The position numbers were made by a program, and so were the translations under genes. Positions 29,714 through 37,998 of a stretch of DNA of 64,000 bases are shown piece after piece. The stretch is taken from contig JAIXSQ010000018.1 in assembly GCA_027484575.1 (NCBI GenBank), positions 472,700-536,699 on the forward strand. The letters are read 5' to 3'. The stretch's first letter is position 1, and every line of letters begins with the position of its first letter. This DNA comes from Comamonadaceae bacterium (GTDB lineage: Bacteria > Pseudomonadota > Gammaproteobacteria > Burkholderiales > Burkholderiaceae_C). The notes beneath the pieces were generated by a model. It made no database searches. It worked only from the letters and a program-made list of their open reading frames with translations, and was not told the origin of the DNA.

Positions 29714-30703
29714 ATGCACCGTCGCCACCTCTTGTCCCTGCTGGCCGCCCCGGCCCTGGCCGGCCTCGCCGGCGTCGCGACCGACGCCCAGGCTCAGGCG
29801 ACGCCCTGGCCCAGCAAGCCGATCCGTTTCGTCGTGCCGTTCGCGCCCGGCGGCGTGTCCGATGGCGTCGGCCGCCTGGTCGCGCAGCGGCTGGCCGAGC
29901 GCCTGGGCCAGCCCGTGGTAGTGGAGAACCGCCCGGGCGTCTCGGGCATCGTGGGCACGCAGTCGTTGGCCCGCGCCGCGCCGGACGGCTACACCCTCAT
30001 GGGCGGCACCATCACAACCCACGCGGTCAACCCGTTCTTCACGAAGAACCTGGGCTACGAGCCGGTGAAGGATTTCCTGCCGATCAACCTGGTGGGCACC
30101 GTCAGCAACGTGCTGGTCGTGCCGGCCACCAGCCGCTTCGACACGGTGCAGCAGATCGTGGCGGAGCTGAAGGCCAGGCCCGATTCGCTCACCTACGGCA
30201 CCGCCGGGTCGGGGACGTCGCAGCACCTGTCGGGCCAGCTGTTCCAGTCGATCACGCAGACCCGGCTGCGCCAGATCGTCTACAAGGGCGGCTCGCAGGC
30301 GATGGTCGACCTGGTGGGCGGCCAGATCGACATGGTGTTCGAAACCGTCGCGGCGGCGCGGCCGATGATCGATGCCAAGCGGGTCAAGGTGCTGGGCGTG
30401 ACCTCCAGCAGCCGGCTGGCCAGCCTGCCGGGCGTGCCGACGCTGGCCGAAGCCGGCGCGCCGAAGTTCGAGATGCAGTCCTGGCAGGGCGTGTTCGCGC
30501 CGGCCGGCACGCCGCGCCCGATCGCCGACCGCCTGGCGCGCGAGATCGCCGCCATCGTCGCCACGCCCGAGGTGCAGGAGCGCCTGCGCACCATGGGCGT
30601 GGAGCCCGACGGCCGCCAGGTCGACGCCTTCGCGGCCTTCCAGCAGGCCGAGATCACCAAGTGGGGCAAGGTGATCCAGGACGCCGGCATCCAGGCCGAG
30701 TGA
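29714..30703 (+). CDS. TctC/Bug-family periplasmic solute-binding protein 1
   Basis: The 329-residue protein has an N-terminal signal (MHRRHLLSLLAAPALAGLAG ... AQAQA) and the Bug fold: IRFVVPFAPGGVSDGVGRLV, VVVENRPGVSG, DGYTLMGGTITTHAVNP and YGTAGSGTSQHLSGQLF. These proteins bind carboxylates or other small solutes in the periplasm and are abundant in Burkholderiales. It lies 30 bases after the regulator gene with a TGGAG ribosome-binding site and is followed by a second Bug gene. No TctA or TctB membrane genes are present here, so the binding protein must deliver to a transporter encoded elsewhere or act as a sensor. Confidence 0.9.
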   Translation: MHRRHLLSLLAAPALAGLAGVATDAQAQATPWPSKPIRFVVPFAPGGVSDGVGRLVAQRLAERLGQPVVVENRPGVSGIVGTQSLARAAPDGYTLMGGTITTHAVNPFFTKNLGYEPVKDFLPINLVGTVSNVLVVPATSRFDTVQQIVAELKARPDSLTYGTAGSGTSQHLSGQLFQSITQTRLRQIVYKGGSQAMVDLVGGQIDMVFETVAAARPMIDAKRVKVLGVTSSSRLASLPGVPTLAEAGAPKFEMQSWQGVFAPAGTPRPIADRLAREIAAIVATPEVQERLRTMGVEPDGRQVDAFAAFQQAEITKWGKVIQDAGIQAE

Positions 30704-30731
30704 CCGCCGCTTCCACCAACCGAGGACTCCG

Positions 30732-31748
30732 ATGCGCACCACCGCCACCTTCCAGCGCCTGCTCGGCGTCGCGGCCTTCGCCGCCTGCGCCGCCATCGCC
30801 ACCGCCAGCGCGCCGGCCCGCGCGCAGGCCGCGCAGGGACCCAACGGCTACCCGCAGGGGGGCCGGGTCATGATCGTCGTGCCGTTCGCGCCGGGCGGGG
30901 CCACGGACATCGTCGCGCGCCTGCTGGCCGAGGAACTGGGCAAGCGCTGGGGCACGGGCGTGGTCGTCGACAACAAGGCAGGTGCCGGCGGCGGCATCGG
31001 CACCGAGGCAGTGGCGCGGGCCCGGCCGGACGGCTACACCCTGCTGCTGGGCACCCAGACCGCGCTCGCGGTCAACCCGACCCTGCTGAAGAAGGTCGGC
31101 TACGACGTCGACAAGGACTTCGCGCCCGTGACGCAGCTGGCCAGCACGCCCCTCGTGCTGCTGGCCAGCAACAAGACCGGCGCCACCCGCGCGCAGGACC
31201 TGGTCGCCGCCGCCAGGGCCCGGCCCGATGCCCTGGCCTATGGCACCAGCGGCAACGGCACCTCGCAGCACCTGACCATGCTCATGCTGCTCAACCGCAT
31301 CGGCGCCAAGGCGGTGCACGTGCCTTACAAGGGCAGCGCGCAGTCGCTGGCCGATCTGGCCGGCAACCAGATCGACATGCAGTTCGACAACATGACCACG
31401 GCGCTGGCCTTCGCGCGCAACGGGCAGGCCCGGGCGCTGGCCGTCACCAGCGCCGCCCGCAGCCCGCTGGCGCCCGAGCTGCCGACGATGGCCGAGTCCG
31501 GCGTGCCGGGCTTCGAGGCCGTCACCTGGCTGGGCCTGCTCGCGCCGGCCGGCACGCCGGCCCCGGTGGTGGCCTGGCTGAACCGCGAAGTGGTCGCCGT
31601 GCTGGAGAGCCCGGCCGTGGGCAGCCGGCTGGCGGCCCAGGGCTTCACGCCCCGGCCGATGGCGCCCGAGGCGTTCCGCAAGTTCATCCAGGACGAGACG
31701 GCCAAGTTCGCCGACCTGATCCGCACCAACAACATCACCGTCGACTGA
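30732..31748 (+). CDS. TctC/Bug-family periplasmic solute-binding protein 2
   Basis: The 338-residue protein has a signal peptide ending near ARAQA and the same fold as its neighbour: VMIVVPFAPGGATDIVARLL, VVVDNKAGAGGGIGTEAVA, DGYTLLLGTQTALAVNP and YGTSGNGTSQHLTMLM. The two differ considerably between the shared motifs, suggesting different ligands or an older duplication. A GAGGACTCC precedes the ATG, and the stop overlaps the aldolase start (TGATG). Confidence 0.9.
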   Translation: MRTTATFQRLLGVAAFAACAAIATASAPARAQAAQGPNGYPQGGRVMIVVPFAPGGATDIVARLLAEELGKRWGTGVVVDNKAGAGGGIGTEAVARARPDGYTLLLGTQTALAVNPTLLKKVGYDVDKDFAPVTQLASTPLVLLASNKTGATRAQDLVAAARARPDALAYGTSGNGTSQHLTMLMLLNRIGAKAVHVPYKGSAQSLADLAGNQIDMQFDNMTTALAFARNGQARALAVTSAARSPLAPELPTMAESGVPGFEAVTWLGLLAPAGTPAPVVAWLNREVVAVLESPAVGSRLAAQGFTPRPMAPEAFRKFIQDETAKFADLIRTNNITVD

Positions 31749-32542
31749 TGACGAGCCACCACCCCCTGGACGACCGCCTGCCGGCCATGCTGCGCAGCGG
31801 CCGGCGCCTGCGCGGCATCTTCAACGCCATCCCGCACCCGGCCATCGTCGAGATGTGCGGCCATGCCGGCTTCGATTTCGTCGTGATCGACAACGAGCAT
31901 GGCAGCGGCAACCTCGAGACCACCGAGACCATGCTGCGGGCCGCCCGGGCCAGCGGCATCGTGCCGGTGGTGCGCTGCCTGCGGCAGGACATCTCGCGCG
32001 TGCTGGACATGGGCGCCAGCGCGGTGCAGATCCCGATGGTGGACACCGCCGAGGAGGCGCGCGACCTGGTGCAGCAGGTGCGCTACCCGCCGCTGGGCCG
32101 CCGTGGCAGCGCCTTCAGCGCACGCGCCGCGGGCTGGGGCGCCTTCCCGGGCGCGGAGCACACCCGGCGCAGCAACGAGGGCATCGCGCTGATCGCCATG
32201 GTGGAGACGCCACAGGCCGTGCGCAACGCCGCGGCCATCGCCGCCGTGGAGGGCGTGGACGCCGTGTTCGTCGGGCCGAACGACCTGTCGCATGCGATGG
32301 GCCACGGCAGCGACTGGAAGGCGGCGCCGGTGCAGGCGGCCATCGAGCAGGCCCTGCGGGCGGTCACTGCCGCCGGCACCTGCGCGGGCGTGCTGGCGCT
32401 CACGCCCGAGGACGAGGAGCGCGGCGCCGCCTGGGGTGCCCGCTACTTCGCGACCGTCACCACCAGCCTGTTCACTTCCGCGTTGCGGCAGGCCGCCACG
32501 CAGGGACGTGACGCTGGTGCGGCGGCGGGCGTGCGGTACTGA
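31748..32542 (+). CDS. HpcH/HpaI-type class II aldolase
   Basis: The 264-residue enzyme resembles 2-keto-3-deoxy acid aldolases (GarL/RhmA/HpaI). It has IFNAIPHPAIVEMCGHAGFD, FVVIDNEHG with the catalytic His, VVRC with the substrate-binding Arg, Glu in IALIAMVETPQAVRN and Asp in VFVGPNDLSHAMG as metal ligands. The family splits a 2-oxo-4-hydroxy acid into pyruvate (or a related 2-oxo acid) and an aldehyde. As the last gene after a primary-alcohol oxidising HisD-type enzyme and an SDR, it should do the carbon-carbon cleavage of the pathway. Its ATG overlaps the preceding stop. Confidence 0.88.
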   Translation: MTSHHPLDDRLPAMLRSGRRLRGIFNAIPHPAIVEMCGHAGFDFVVIDNEHGSGNLETTETMLRAARASGIVPVVRCLRQDISRVLDMGASAVQIPMVDTAEEARDLVQQVRYPPLGRRGSAFSARAAGWGAFPGAEHTRRSNEGIALIAMVETPQAVRNAAAIAAVEGVDAVFVGPNDLSHAMGHGSDWKAAPVQAAIEQALRAVTAAGTCAGVLALTPEDEERGAAWGARYFATVTTSLFTSALRQAATQGRDAGAAAGVRY

Positions 32543-32560
32543 CGGCGGCTGTCCGCGCCT

Positions 32561-32596
32561 CCCTCCAAGCCGGAGGGCGGGTGGCGCAGCCCGCCC
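32561..32596 (+). terminator. Overlapping hairpins at the end of the catabolic operon
   Basis: CCCTCC-AAGCC-GGAGGG (32561-32577) and GGGCGGG-N8-CCCGCCC (32575-32596) lie 18-54 bases past the aldolase stop. They share three G residues, so only one can form at a time. No T-run follows; termination is inferred from position. Confidence 0.45.
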
Positions 32597-32674
32597 TGCC
32601 TACCGCAGGCGCGTGATTGCGCACGGCTGCGCCGCTCTGTAGCTTCGGTCGATTCGACGTCGGTCCCGGAAGTC

Positions 32675-34021
32675 ATGCGCCCCGCCACCAGCCACGCGAT
32701 GGATCCGGCCGACCAGCCGGCCGGTGTTCTGGCCACCTGGCTGGAGGCCTGCCTGCGCGACGAGTTGCGTCCCTGGTTCGTGCGCACCCACCGCCTGATC
32801 CAGCTGCCGGCGGACCCTGCCTCCGGGCCCAGCGCCAGGCTGCTGCAGCAACTGCAGCGACTGCGCGCCAGGCTGGAGGCTCTCGAGATGCCCGCGCAAC
32901 TGGACACGGGCCTGCTGGGCCGCATGCGGGACTTCATGGGCCGCGAGCGCCATGGGAAGCTGCTCGATGGCCTGGAGGCGGTCCTGGCAGCCGTGGGGCC
33001 GCTGCGGGTGGCGGTGCAGGCGGCCCACGCGGCACACGACGCGCACGAGGGGTCCTTGCGGGGCTTCATGGTGCACTTCGACCTGGAGCTTGAGACCATC
33101 GACGAACGGCTGCGCTGGAGCGAAGAGACGCTGCACGCGATGCGGCGCAAGCTGATCGTGCGCAGGCCCGATGCACCGGGCCGCTCGCGCCAGCTGCTGG
33201 TGCACCTGAGCAAATGCGTGCGGAGCGTGCGCAACAGGCTGCAGCCCCTGCAGCAGGCGATGTCGCAGGTGCGCGAGGTGCGCGAGCAGACGCGCACCTG
33301 CCTGCAAGGTCGCGCATCGGTGATCGCCACGTTGCGCTCCGAACTTGCTGCGTGCCAGGCGCAGCTCTCCACGGGGGTGCAGACGCTGGAGGCGCGGCTG
33401 CATGGTCACCCGGCCGGCCCGGGGGGCAGCACGCACGAACTCGTCGCTGGCGTCCAGCGCCTGCACGAGGTGCTGGGCCAGGCGATCCGATCGTTGGTGC
33501 AGGTGCGGCTGGACGAGGAGACGCTGGCCGAGGGCCTGCACCAGCTGAACGAGCGCCTCTTGATCGTCCTGCAAGCCCCCGATTGGCAGGAACTGCCCAC
33601 CACGCCGACCTCGCTCTTGATCGGCCTCGGCCAGCCGTGCAACGGGCCGGCAGACTCCCTGTGGACGGATGCCCAGCGCGCCGGCGACGAGGGGCCCAGC
33701 GCCCGGCCGAAGGCCCGGGAGGCGCGGCACTCCGGCATCGCGGAGGCCATGGCCCTGGCCCGCAGGAACAACCGGGCCTGTCCCACGTTCGCGCACTGGA
33801 CGGGCCTGCACGACGTGCTTTTGCAAAGCGCCGTGCTGGGCGATGCCGGTGCCCCGCCCGCCCCCATCGCGCGCCAGGACTGGGAGCAGGTGTCCGCGAT
33901 CGACAAGCGCCTGCGCCTGAAGGAGCAGCTGCACTGGGCCCAGGGGGCCGGCTGCCTCGATCAGGTGGTCGCCCTGCTGTCCACGCTGGACGAGTCGCAG
34001 TGGGAGCACATGTCCGGCTGA
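32675..34021 (+). CDS. Helical protein of unknown function (448 aa)
   Basis: The product is almost entirely alpha-helical by composition. Leucine- and arginine-rich heptad-like segments occur at about 50-110 (RLLQQLQRLRARLEALEMPA), 150-215 (LRWSEETLHAMRRKLIVRR) and 215-300, suggesting long coiled coils. There is no signal peptide or membrane segment and no motif I know. The last 60 residues are acidic. The first helix begins after residue 15, so the ATG at 32699 (MDPADQPAG) is an alternative start. The last 61 bases overlap the 3' end of the convergent ATP-grasp gene. Coiled-coil size recalls TelA-like toxic-anion resistance proteins, but I could not match their core and do not assign it. Confidence 0.6.
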   Translation: MRPATSHAMDPADQPAGVLATWLEACLRDELRPWFVRTHRLIQLPADPASGPSARLLQQLQRLRARLEALEMPAQLDTGLLGRMRDFMGRERHGKLLDGLEAVLAAVGPLRVAVQAAHAAHDAHEGSLRGFMVHFDLELETIDERLRWSEETLHAMRRKLIVRRPDAPGRSRQLLVHLSKCVRSVRNRLQPLQQAMSQVREVREQTRTCLQGRASVIATLRSELAACQAQLSTGVQTLEARLHGHPAGPGGSTHELVAGVQRLHEVLGQAIRSLVQVRLDEETLAEGLHQLNERLLIVLQAPDWQELPTTPTSLLIGLGQPCNGPADSLWTDAQRAGDEGPSARPKAREARHSGIAEAMALARRNNRACPTFAHWTGLHDVLLQSAVLGDAGAPPAPIARQDWEQVSAIDKRLRLKEQLHWAQGAGCLDQVVALLSTLDESQWEHMSG

Positions 34022-35112
34022 CCGCCGGTCCCGGCCCGGCGGCACACGGCAGCCAGGCGCCGGGCGGCCATGGCGGGCAGTTCGCGGAGCAAGGCCGCGT
34101 TCGCGTGCGCGTCCAGCAGCAGCGACCGCGCCAGCCGCGCATCCGGCGATCCGGTGGTGAGCAGCCGCGGCCAGTCGCGCGGGCGCAGCAGCGGGTGGCG
34201 GCGGTTCGCGCGCACGGCCATCGGCCACGGGCGCAGCTGCTGCGGCGGCGACAGGCACGCGGCCAGCACGTCCAGGCCGGCGGCCAGGGCCATGTCCAGC
34301 GACGCCCAGAAGCGCGGATTGGACTCGACCAGGACCACGCGGCCGGTGCCGCGTTCCAGCCGTGCGTCGATGTTCATCGGGCCGCTGTAGCCGGTCGCGC
34401 GGCACAGCGCGGCCGCCATGGCTTCCAGCTCGGGGTGGCGGCCGAACTCCATCCAGTGCCCGCGCACGCGGTGGACCGCGAGCACGCGCAGCACGCCATC
34501 GACCGCCACCAGGTCGGCATCGATGTCCTCGCCCGCGATGAAGCGCTGCGCGATCGCCGGGCCCGGCGGGTAGTGCGGGTCGTCCAGCACCTTGCGCCGC
34601 AGCTCGCCCGCGTCGCGCACGAGGACGACACCGCGCGAGCCGGACTCGCAGGTCGGCTTGACGATGAACGGCGCACCGGTGACCGCGGCGATGTCGTCGA
34701 AGACGACCTGCTGGCGCGAGGCCAGGTGCACGGTCTCGGGCACCCGCAGGCCATGCGCCACGCACAGCTGGTGGAACGCCCACTTGTCGTCCAGCGTCTC
34801 CAGCGTGTCCGGCCGCGGCATGGGGATGGTGGGCAGCGTGGGGTCGCCCAGCCGGTGCAGCAGCCGGATGGCGTCGCAGTCGCAGGGCACGACCACGGGA
34901 TCCGGGCACTCGCGCAGCAGCGCGTGCAACGTGGCCCCGGCGTCCATCGTGCGCGTGAGGTCGACCCGCACGTGCCGCGTGCACAGGGCCGACCAGCGCA
35001 GGCCGCGCGTGCGGTCCGGGCCCACGAGCACGGCCGCGTGGCCGGCCAGGCCGGCCGCCCGCAGCACGGGGAACATCACGCGGGGCTGCGTGCCGACCAG
35101 GATCAGAGTCAT
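33961..35112 (-). CDS. ATP-grasp domain protein (carboxylate-amine ligase-like)
   Basis: The 383-residue protein has a Rossmann-like preATP-grasp domain (MTLILVGTQPRVMFPVLRAA, VVPCDCDAIRLLHRLG), then the ATP-grasp core. The core includes ETLDDKWAFHQLCVAHGLRV, GAPFIVKPTCESGSRGVVLV (lysine and Gly-rich loop), IAQRFIAGEDIDADLVAVDG and VLVESNPRFWASLDMALAAG (Glu/Asn metal ligands). Such enzymes join a carboxylate to an amine or thiol through an acyl phosphate. The organisation resembles CarB-like proteins that act on sugars, peptides or cell-envelope molecules. The C-terminal 20 residues lie in the overlap with the convergent helical-protein gene and look unstructured. Substrate unknown. Confidence 0.75.
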   Translation of the reverse strand: MTLILVGTQPRVMFPVLRAAGLAGHAAVLVGPDRTRGLRWSALCTRHVRVDLTRTMDAGATLHALLRECPDPVVVPCDCDAIRLLHRLGDPTLPTIPMPRPDTLETLDDKWAFHQLCVAHGLRVPETVHLASRQQVVFDDIAAVTGAPFIVKPTCESGSRGVVLVRDAGELRRKVLDDPHYPPGPAIAQRFIAGEDIDADLVAVDGVLRVLAVHRVRGHWMEFGRHPELEAMAAALCRATGYSGPMNIDARLERGTGRVVLVESNPRFWASLDMALAAGLDVLAACLSPPQQLRPWPMAVRANRRHPLLRPRDWPRLLTTGSPDARLARSLLLDAHANAALLRELPAMAARRLAAVCRRAGTGGQPDMCSHCDSSSVDSRATT

Positions 35113-35369
35113 GGGACCCCCGGGGCGAAGTGACGCGCGCAGTCTGCAACGGCGTGTGGCTCATCCATGACGCCAGCCATCCGAACGGGCCATGGCCCGC
35201 ACCGCCCTGGCGTCGCGCCTTCCGCTCGCGCGTGCGTGCCGCATCGCGGATCGCTCCGGGGACGTGGGCGCGTGCGGCGCGGCCCGCGGCCGCCGGCATA
35301 CTCCCGCCTGGCCTGCACCGGGCAGGCCCATCCCCTTCCTTCCGAACGACGACAGAGAAAGAGACATCC

Positions 35370-35762
35370 ATGCTCAACCACGTGATGGTCGGCACCAACG
35401 ACATCGAGCGCGCCAAGCGCTTCTACGACGCCGTGCTGGGCGTGCTGGGCGCGGGCGAGGGCGCGCGCAACGTCAACGCCACCGGCCAGACCCGCCTGTT
35501 CTGGCGCCACGACGGCAGCACCTTCGGCGTGAGCGAGCCGATCGACGGCCAGCCGGCCACGCATGCGAACGGCGGCACGATCGGCTTCAAGTGCCAGTCG
35601 GCCGAACAGCTGCGGGCCTTCCACGACACCGCCGTCGCGCACGGCGGCACCGCGATCGAAGCCGCCCCCGGGCCGCGCGACGGCAAGCCCGGCTCGATGC
35701 ACCTGGCCTACGTGCGCGACCCGGACGGCAACAAGCTCTGCGCGGTGTACCGGCCGCAGTGA
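35370..35762 (+). CDS. VOC (glyoxalase/bleomycin-resistance fold) family protein
   Basis: The 130-residue protein has the paired beta-alpha-beta-beta-beta units of the vicinal-oxygen-chelate fold: MLNHVMVGTNDIERAKRFYD at the start and MHLAYVRDPDGNKLCAVYRP at the end. Metal-ligand candidates are His4 and residues in the C-terminal strands. Members bind a divalent metal and act on small thiol adducts or aromatic compounds, and many are of unknown function. An AGAGAAAGAG purine stretch before the ATG at 35370 could serve as ribosome-binding site. A YCII-type gene follows. Confidence 0.85.
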   Translation: MLNHVMVGTNDIERAKRFYDAVLGVLGAGEGARNVNATGQTRLFWRHDGSTFGVSEPIDGQPATHANGGTIGFKCQSAEQLRAFHDTAVAHGGTAIEAAPGPRDGKPGSMHLAYVRDPDGNKLCAVYRPQ

Positions 35763-35810
35763 GGCCTGCCGGCGCCAGGGGTGTCACCGCTCCTGGCCGC
35801 GCAGCACGCC

Positions 35811-36152
35811 ATGCCGCATTACCTGATCTCCTTCCCCGCCGCGGCCATGTCCGTGCCGGCGGCTGAACTCGCCCAGGTCGGCCGCGACGCGCATGCCGTG
35901 ATCGAGGCGGCGAAGGCGGCGGGGGTTTACGTCTTCGCGGGCGGGCTCGACGCGACGGCGCCGTCGCTGCTGGTGGCCGCGGACGGCCGGATCACGGACG
36001 GCGGCCATCCGGGAGCGCCGCCCCTGGATGGCGGCTTCACCGTGCTGGAGCTGCCGTCCCGCGACGAGGCCATCGTCTGGGCCGCGCGGCTGGCGCGGGC
36101 CTGTCGTTGCCCGCAGGCGCTGCGCGTGTTCGGGCTCGACCCGCAGGCCTGA
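35811..36152 (+). CDS. YCII-related (DGPF-type) small protein
   Basis: The 113-residue product begins MPHYLISFPAAAMSVPAAEL and ends with VLELPSRDEAIVWAARLARA followed by CRCPQALRVF. It has AGGLDATAPSLLVA and DGRITDGGHPGAPPLDGGFT, the layout of the YCII superfamily of dimeric ferredoxin-like proteins. These often accompany VOC or sigma-factor genes and have no settled function. I chose ATG 35811 over 35781 because the conserved strand starts directly after it. It is 48 bases after the VOC gene on the same strand. Confidence 0.75.
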   Translation: MPHYLISFPAAAMSVPAAELAQVGRDAHAVIEAAKAAGVYVFAGGLDATAPSLLVAADGRITDGGHPGAPPLDGGFTVLELPSRDEAIVWAARLARACRCPQALRVFGLDPQA

Positions 36153-36290
36153 AGCGCACCGGCGCGCACGGCCGGCCCTGCGCTCCTCCACCGATCCGAC
36201 GATCGACCGGCCGTTGCGCGGCCGGGATACTGGCAGCGGCGGACCTCGCACGCCCGGCGGTTCCGGGAGCTGTCCGCGACTGGAGAGGCC

Positions 36291-36764
36291 ATGCCCGACG
36301 TCACGCTGAAGGACACCTTCGACATCTACCAGAAGCAGAGCGACAGCGTGCACAAGCTGTGGGCCTACTTCCAGGTGGTCTCCCTGGCCGTGCTGGGCTA
36401 CACGGTCGGCAGCGAGAAGGCGCAATGGAGCGACTGGACGTACGCGCTCATCGCCGGGAGCTACACGTGCTTCGCGCTGGCGAACCAGTGGGTGATCGTG
36501 GCCTCGCAGCGCGAGCTCGCGACCTTCGGCGATGCGGTGCGGGAAGCGGCGCAGCACGGCGGCGCCATCGGCCGGATGCTCGTCGTGCGGGCCGTCGCGC
36601 CGCGCACCGTCGCCGCATTCCACACCGCTGCGCTGCTCATCGTCCTGGGCGCCATCGGCTTCACGTGGGTGGACAGGTGTCGCCCCACGTCCGCATCCGC
36701 TCCGGCTGCGGCAGGCACGGGCAGTGCGGCCCCCGCCCAGGCTTCGGGCTCGCGCTGCACCTGA
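36291..36764 (+). CDS. Small integral membrane protein of unknown function (157 aa)
   Basis: After a hydrophilic N-terminus (MPDVTLKDTFDIYQKQSDSV) come three hydrophobic segments: LWAYFQVVSLAVLGYTVG, WTYALIAGSYTCFALANQWV and FHTAALLIVLGAIGFTWV. An Ala/Ser-rich tail ends in RCT. No signal peptide. It is one of four small unknown membrane or envelope proteins in this 2.5-kb stretch. No recognised motif. Confidence 0.65.
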   Translation: MPDVTLKDTFDIYQKQSDSVHKLWAYFQVVSLAVLGYTVGSEKAQWSDWTYALIAGSYTCFALANQWVIVASQRELATFGDAVREAAQHGGAIGRMLVVRAVAPRTVAAFHTAALLIVLGAIGFTWVDRCRPTSASAPAAAGTGSAAPAQASGSRCT

Positions 36765-36896
36765 GGCCGGCCCCGGCGACGATGCACCCGCGCCTGTGGC
36801 GGCACGCGGGCGGGTGCATGGCGGCCGTGCCACGGCCTCGGCCGCCGGTGCGCAAGGTGCGCCACCAGGGGTGAACCCGGCCGCCCCCGGGGCGGC

Positions 36897-37373
36897 TCAG
36901 GCCGTTCGCTGCTGCGCGATGAAGGCCTCGCGCCGGCGCAGGGTGCCGGCGGCCAGCAGGTCGAACAGGCGGGCCACGTTGTCGTCCGGCGCAGGGCTGC
37001 GCGGGGTGGCAGCCGCAGCCACGGGTTCGACGACTGCCGCCGGTGCCACGGCCTGCGCGGCAGCCGGTACCGCGGCGGTGCCCTGCTGCGCGAGGAAGCG
37101 CTCACGGCTGCGCAGGGTGCAGGTGCCCAGCAGCGTGAACAGCCGGTCCAGGTGGTCGTCGGTCGTCACGGGCGCGCGCACGGTCGCAGTCGCCGTCGCG
37201 GTGGCGGTCTCGGTGCCTGCCGCCGCGGTGTGCGCCGGCAGGGCGGGGGCGCCGCCGGTGTCGCCAACTGTCTGCTGCGCGACGAAGCGCTCGCGGCTGC
37301 GCAGGGTGGAGGTCTCCAGCAGGGTGAACAGGCGGTCGAGGCGGTGGTCGAGGGTGTCGGGATGGGACGGCAT
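36897..37373 (-). CDS. Protein with a threefold repeated 23-residue motif, function unknown
   Basis: The 158-residue product contains three near-identical helical motifs at about residues 12-34, 75-97 and 133-155. Each begins with L-D-R-L-F-T-L-L (third: VARLFDLL), continues TLRSRERF (third: TLRRREAF) and ends with AQQ. Spacers are about 40 and 35 residues of Ala/Thr/Val/Pro low complexity. No signal peptide or membrane segment. The conservation of the units against unconserved linkers argues that each forms a small helical binding element, perhaps peptide- or partner-binding. I do not know the family. The start at 37373 is chosen because upstream sequence in frame lacks further repeats; no clear ribosome-binding site is seen. 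Confidence 0.6.
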   Translation of the reverse strand: MPSHPDTLDHRLDRLFTLLETSTLRSRERFVAQQTVGDTGGAPALPAHTAAAGTETATATATATVRAPVTTDDHLDRLFTLLGTCTLRSRERFLAQQGTAAVPAAAQAVAPAAVVEPVAAAATPRSPAPDDNVARLFDLLAAGTLRRREAFIAQQRTA

Positions 37374-37485
37374 GGGAACGGCTGTTGTGGTTCTCGGGCG
37401 GCGCGAACCTTGCCAGCCTTCCGCGATCCCGGCCGGGCCGGGGCGGCAAGACCCCGCACGGCGATGGGCTGGCCCGGCCGCGCCG

Positions 37486-37491
37486 CACAAT
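37486..37491 (+). promoter_or_regulatory. Candidate -10 element (CACAAT) for the gene at 37501
   Basis: CACAAT ends nine bases before the ATG at 37501. If used, transcription would start within two or three bases of the start codon and the mRNA would be nearly leaderless. The -35 region is not distinct. Confidence 0.35.
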
Positions 37492-37500
37492 CGCCGGCCG

Positions 37501-37902
37501 ATGACCAGCCCCCGACGACCGCCACCACCGCCCGCCCGCATCCCGCTGGCCGACCGGCTGCAGTTCGGGCTGGTCGCGGCCTGCTTCGGCGCCGTGCTCG
37601 GTGCGCTGGCGGCGCTGCTGGTGCTGGCCCTGGCCGCGGCCACCGGCCTGCCGCTGGCCGGCACCTGGGGGATGGTGGGCTACAGCGTGGCCTTCCTCTT
37701 CGTGGTGGGCGTGGTGCGCGGGGCCGAGGCCGGCGACACCGCGGCCGACGGCCTGGGCGCGCTGGCGGGCCTGCTGCTGGGCGCGCTGGGCACCGCGGCC
37801 GGCGGCGCGCCCACGGCCGATGGCCGCCCCGCCGCGCGCGGGGCCTGGTGGTGGGGCGTGGCCTGGCTGGCCGGCCTGGGCCTGCTGGCCTGGCAGGGTT
37901 GA
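37501..37902 (+). CDS. Small membrane protein of unknown function (133 aa)
   Basis: After a proline-rich N-terminus (MTSPRRPPPPPARI), four hydrophobic segments follow: FGLVAACFGAVLGALAALLV, MVGYSVAFLFVVGVVRG, ALAGLLLGALGTAAGG and AWWWGVAWLAGLGLLAWQG. No charged functional motif. No ribosome-binding site is visible, which fits the leaderless promoter idea. Divergent from the repeat protein with 127 bases between the starts. Confidence 0.65.
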   Translation: MTSPRRPPPPPARIPLADRLQFGLVAACFGAVLGALAALLVLALAAATGLPLAGTWGMVGYSVAFLFVVGVVRGAEAGDTAADGLGALAGLLLGALGTAAGGAPTADGRPAARGAWWWGVAWLAGLGLLAWQG

Positions 37903-37998
37903 TGGCGGCTTGCGCCGCGGTGCTTGCCGCGCTGGCGGCCCCTCGCCATGATCCGTGCACGCGCCGCTGTCGCGCGCACGCGTCCTCCCGCCCGCGCC

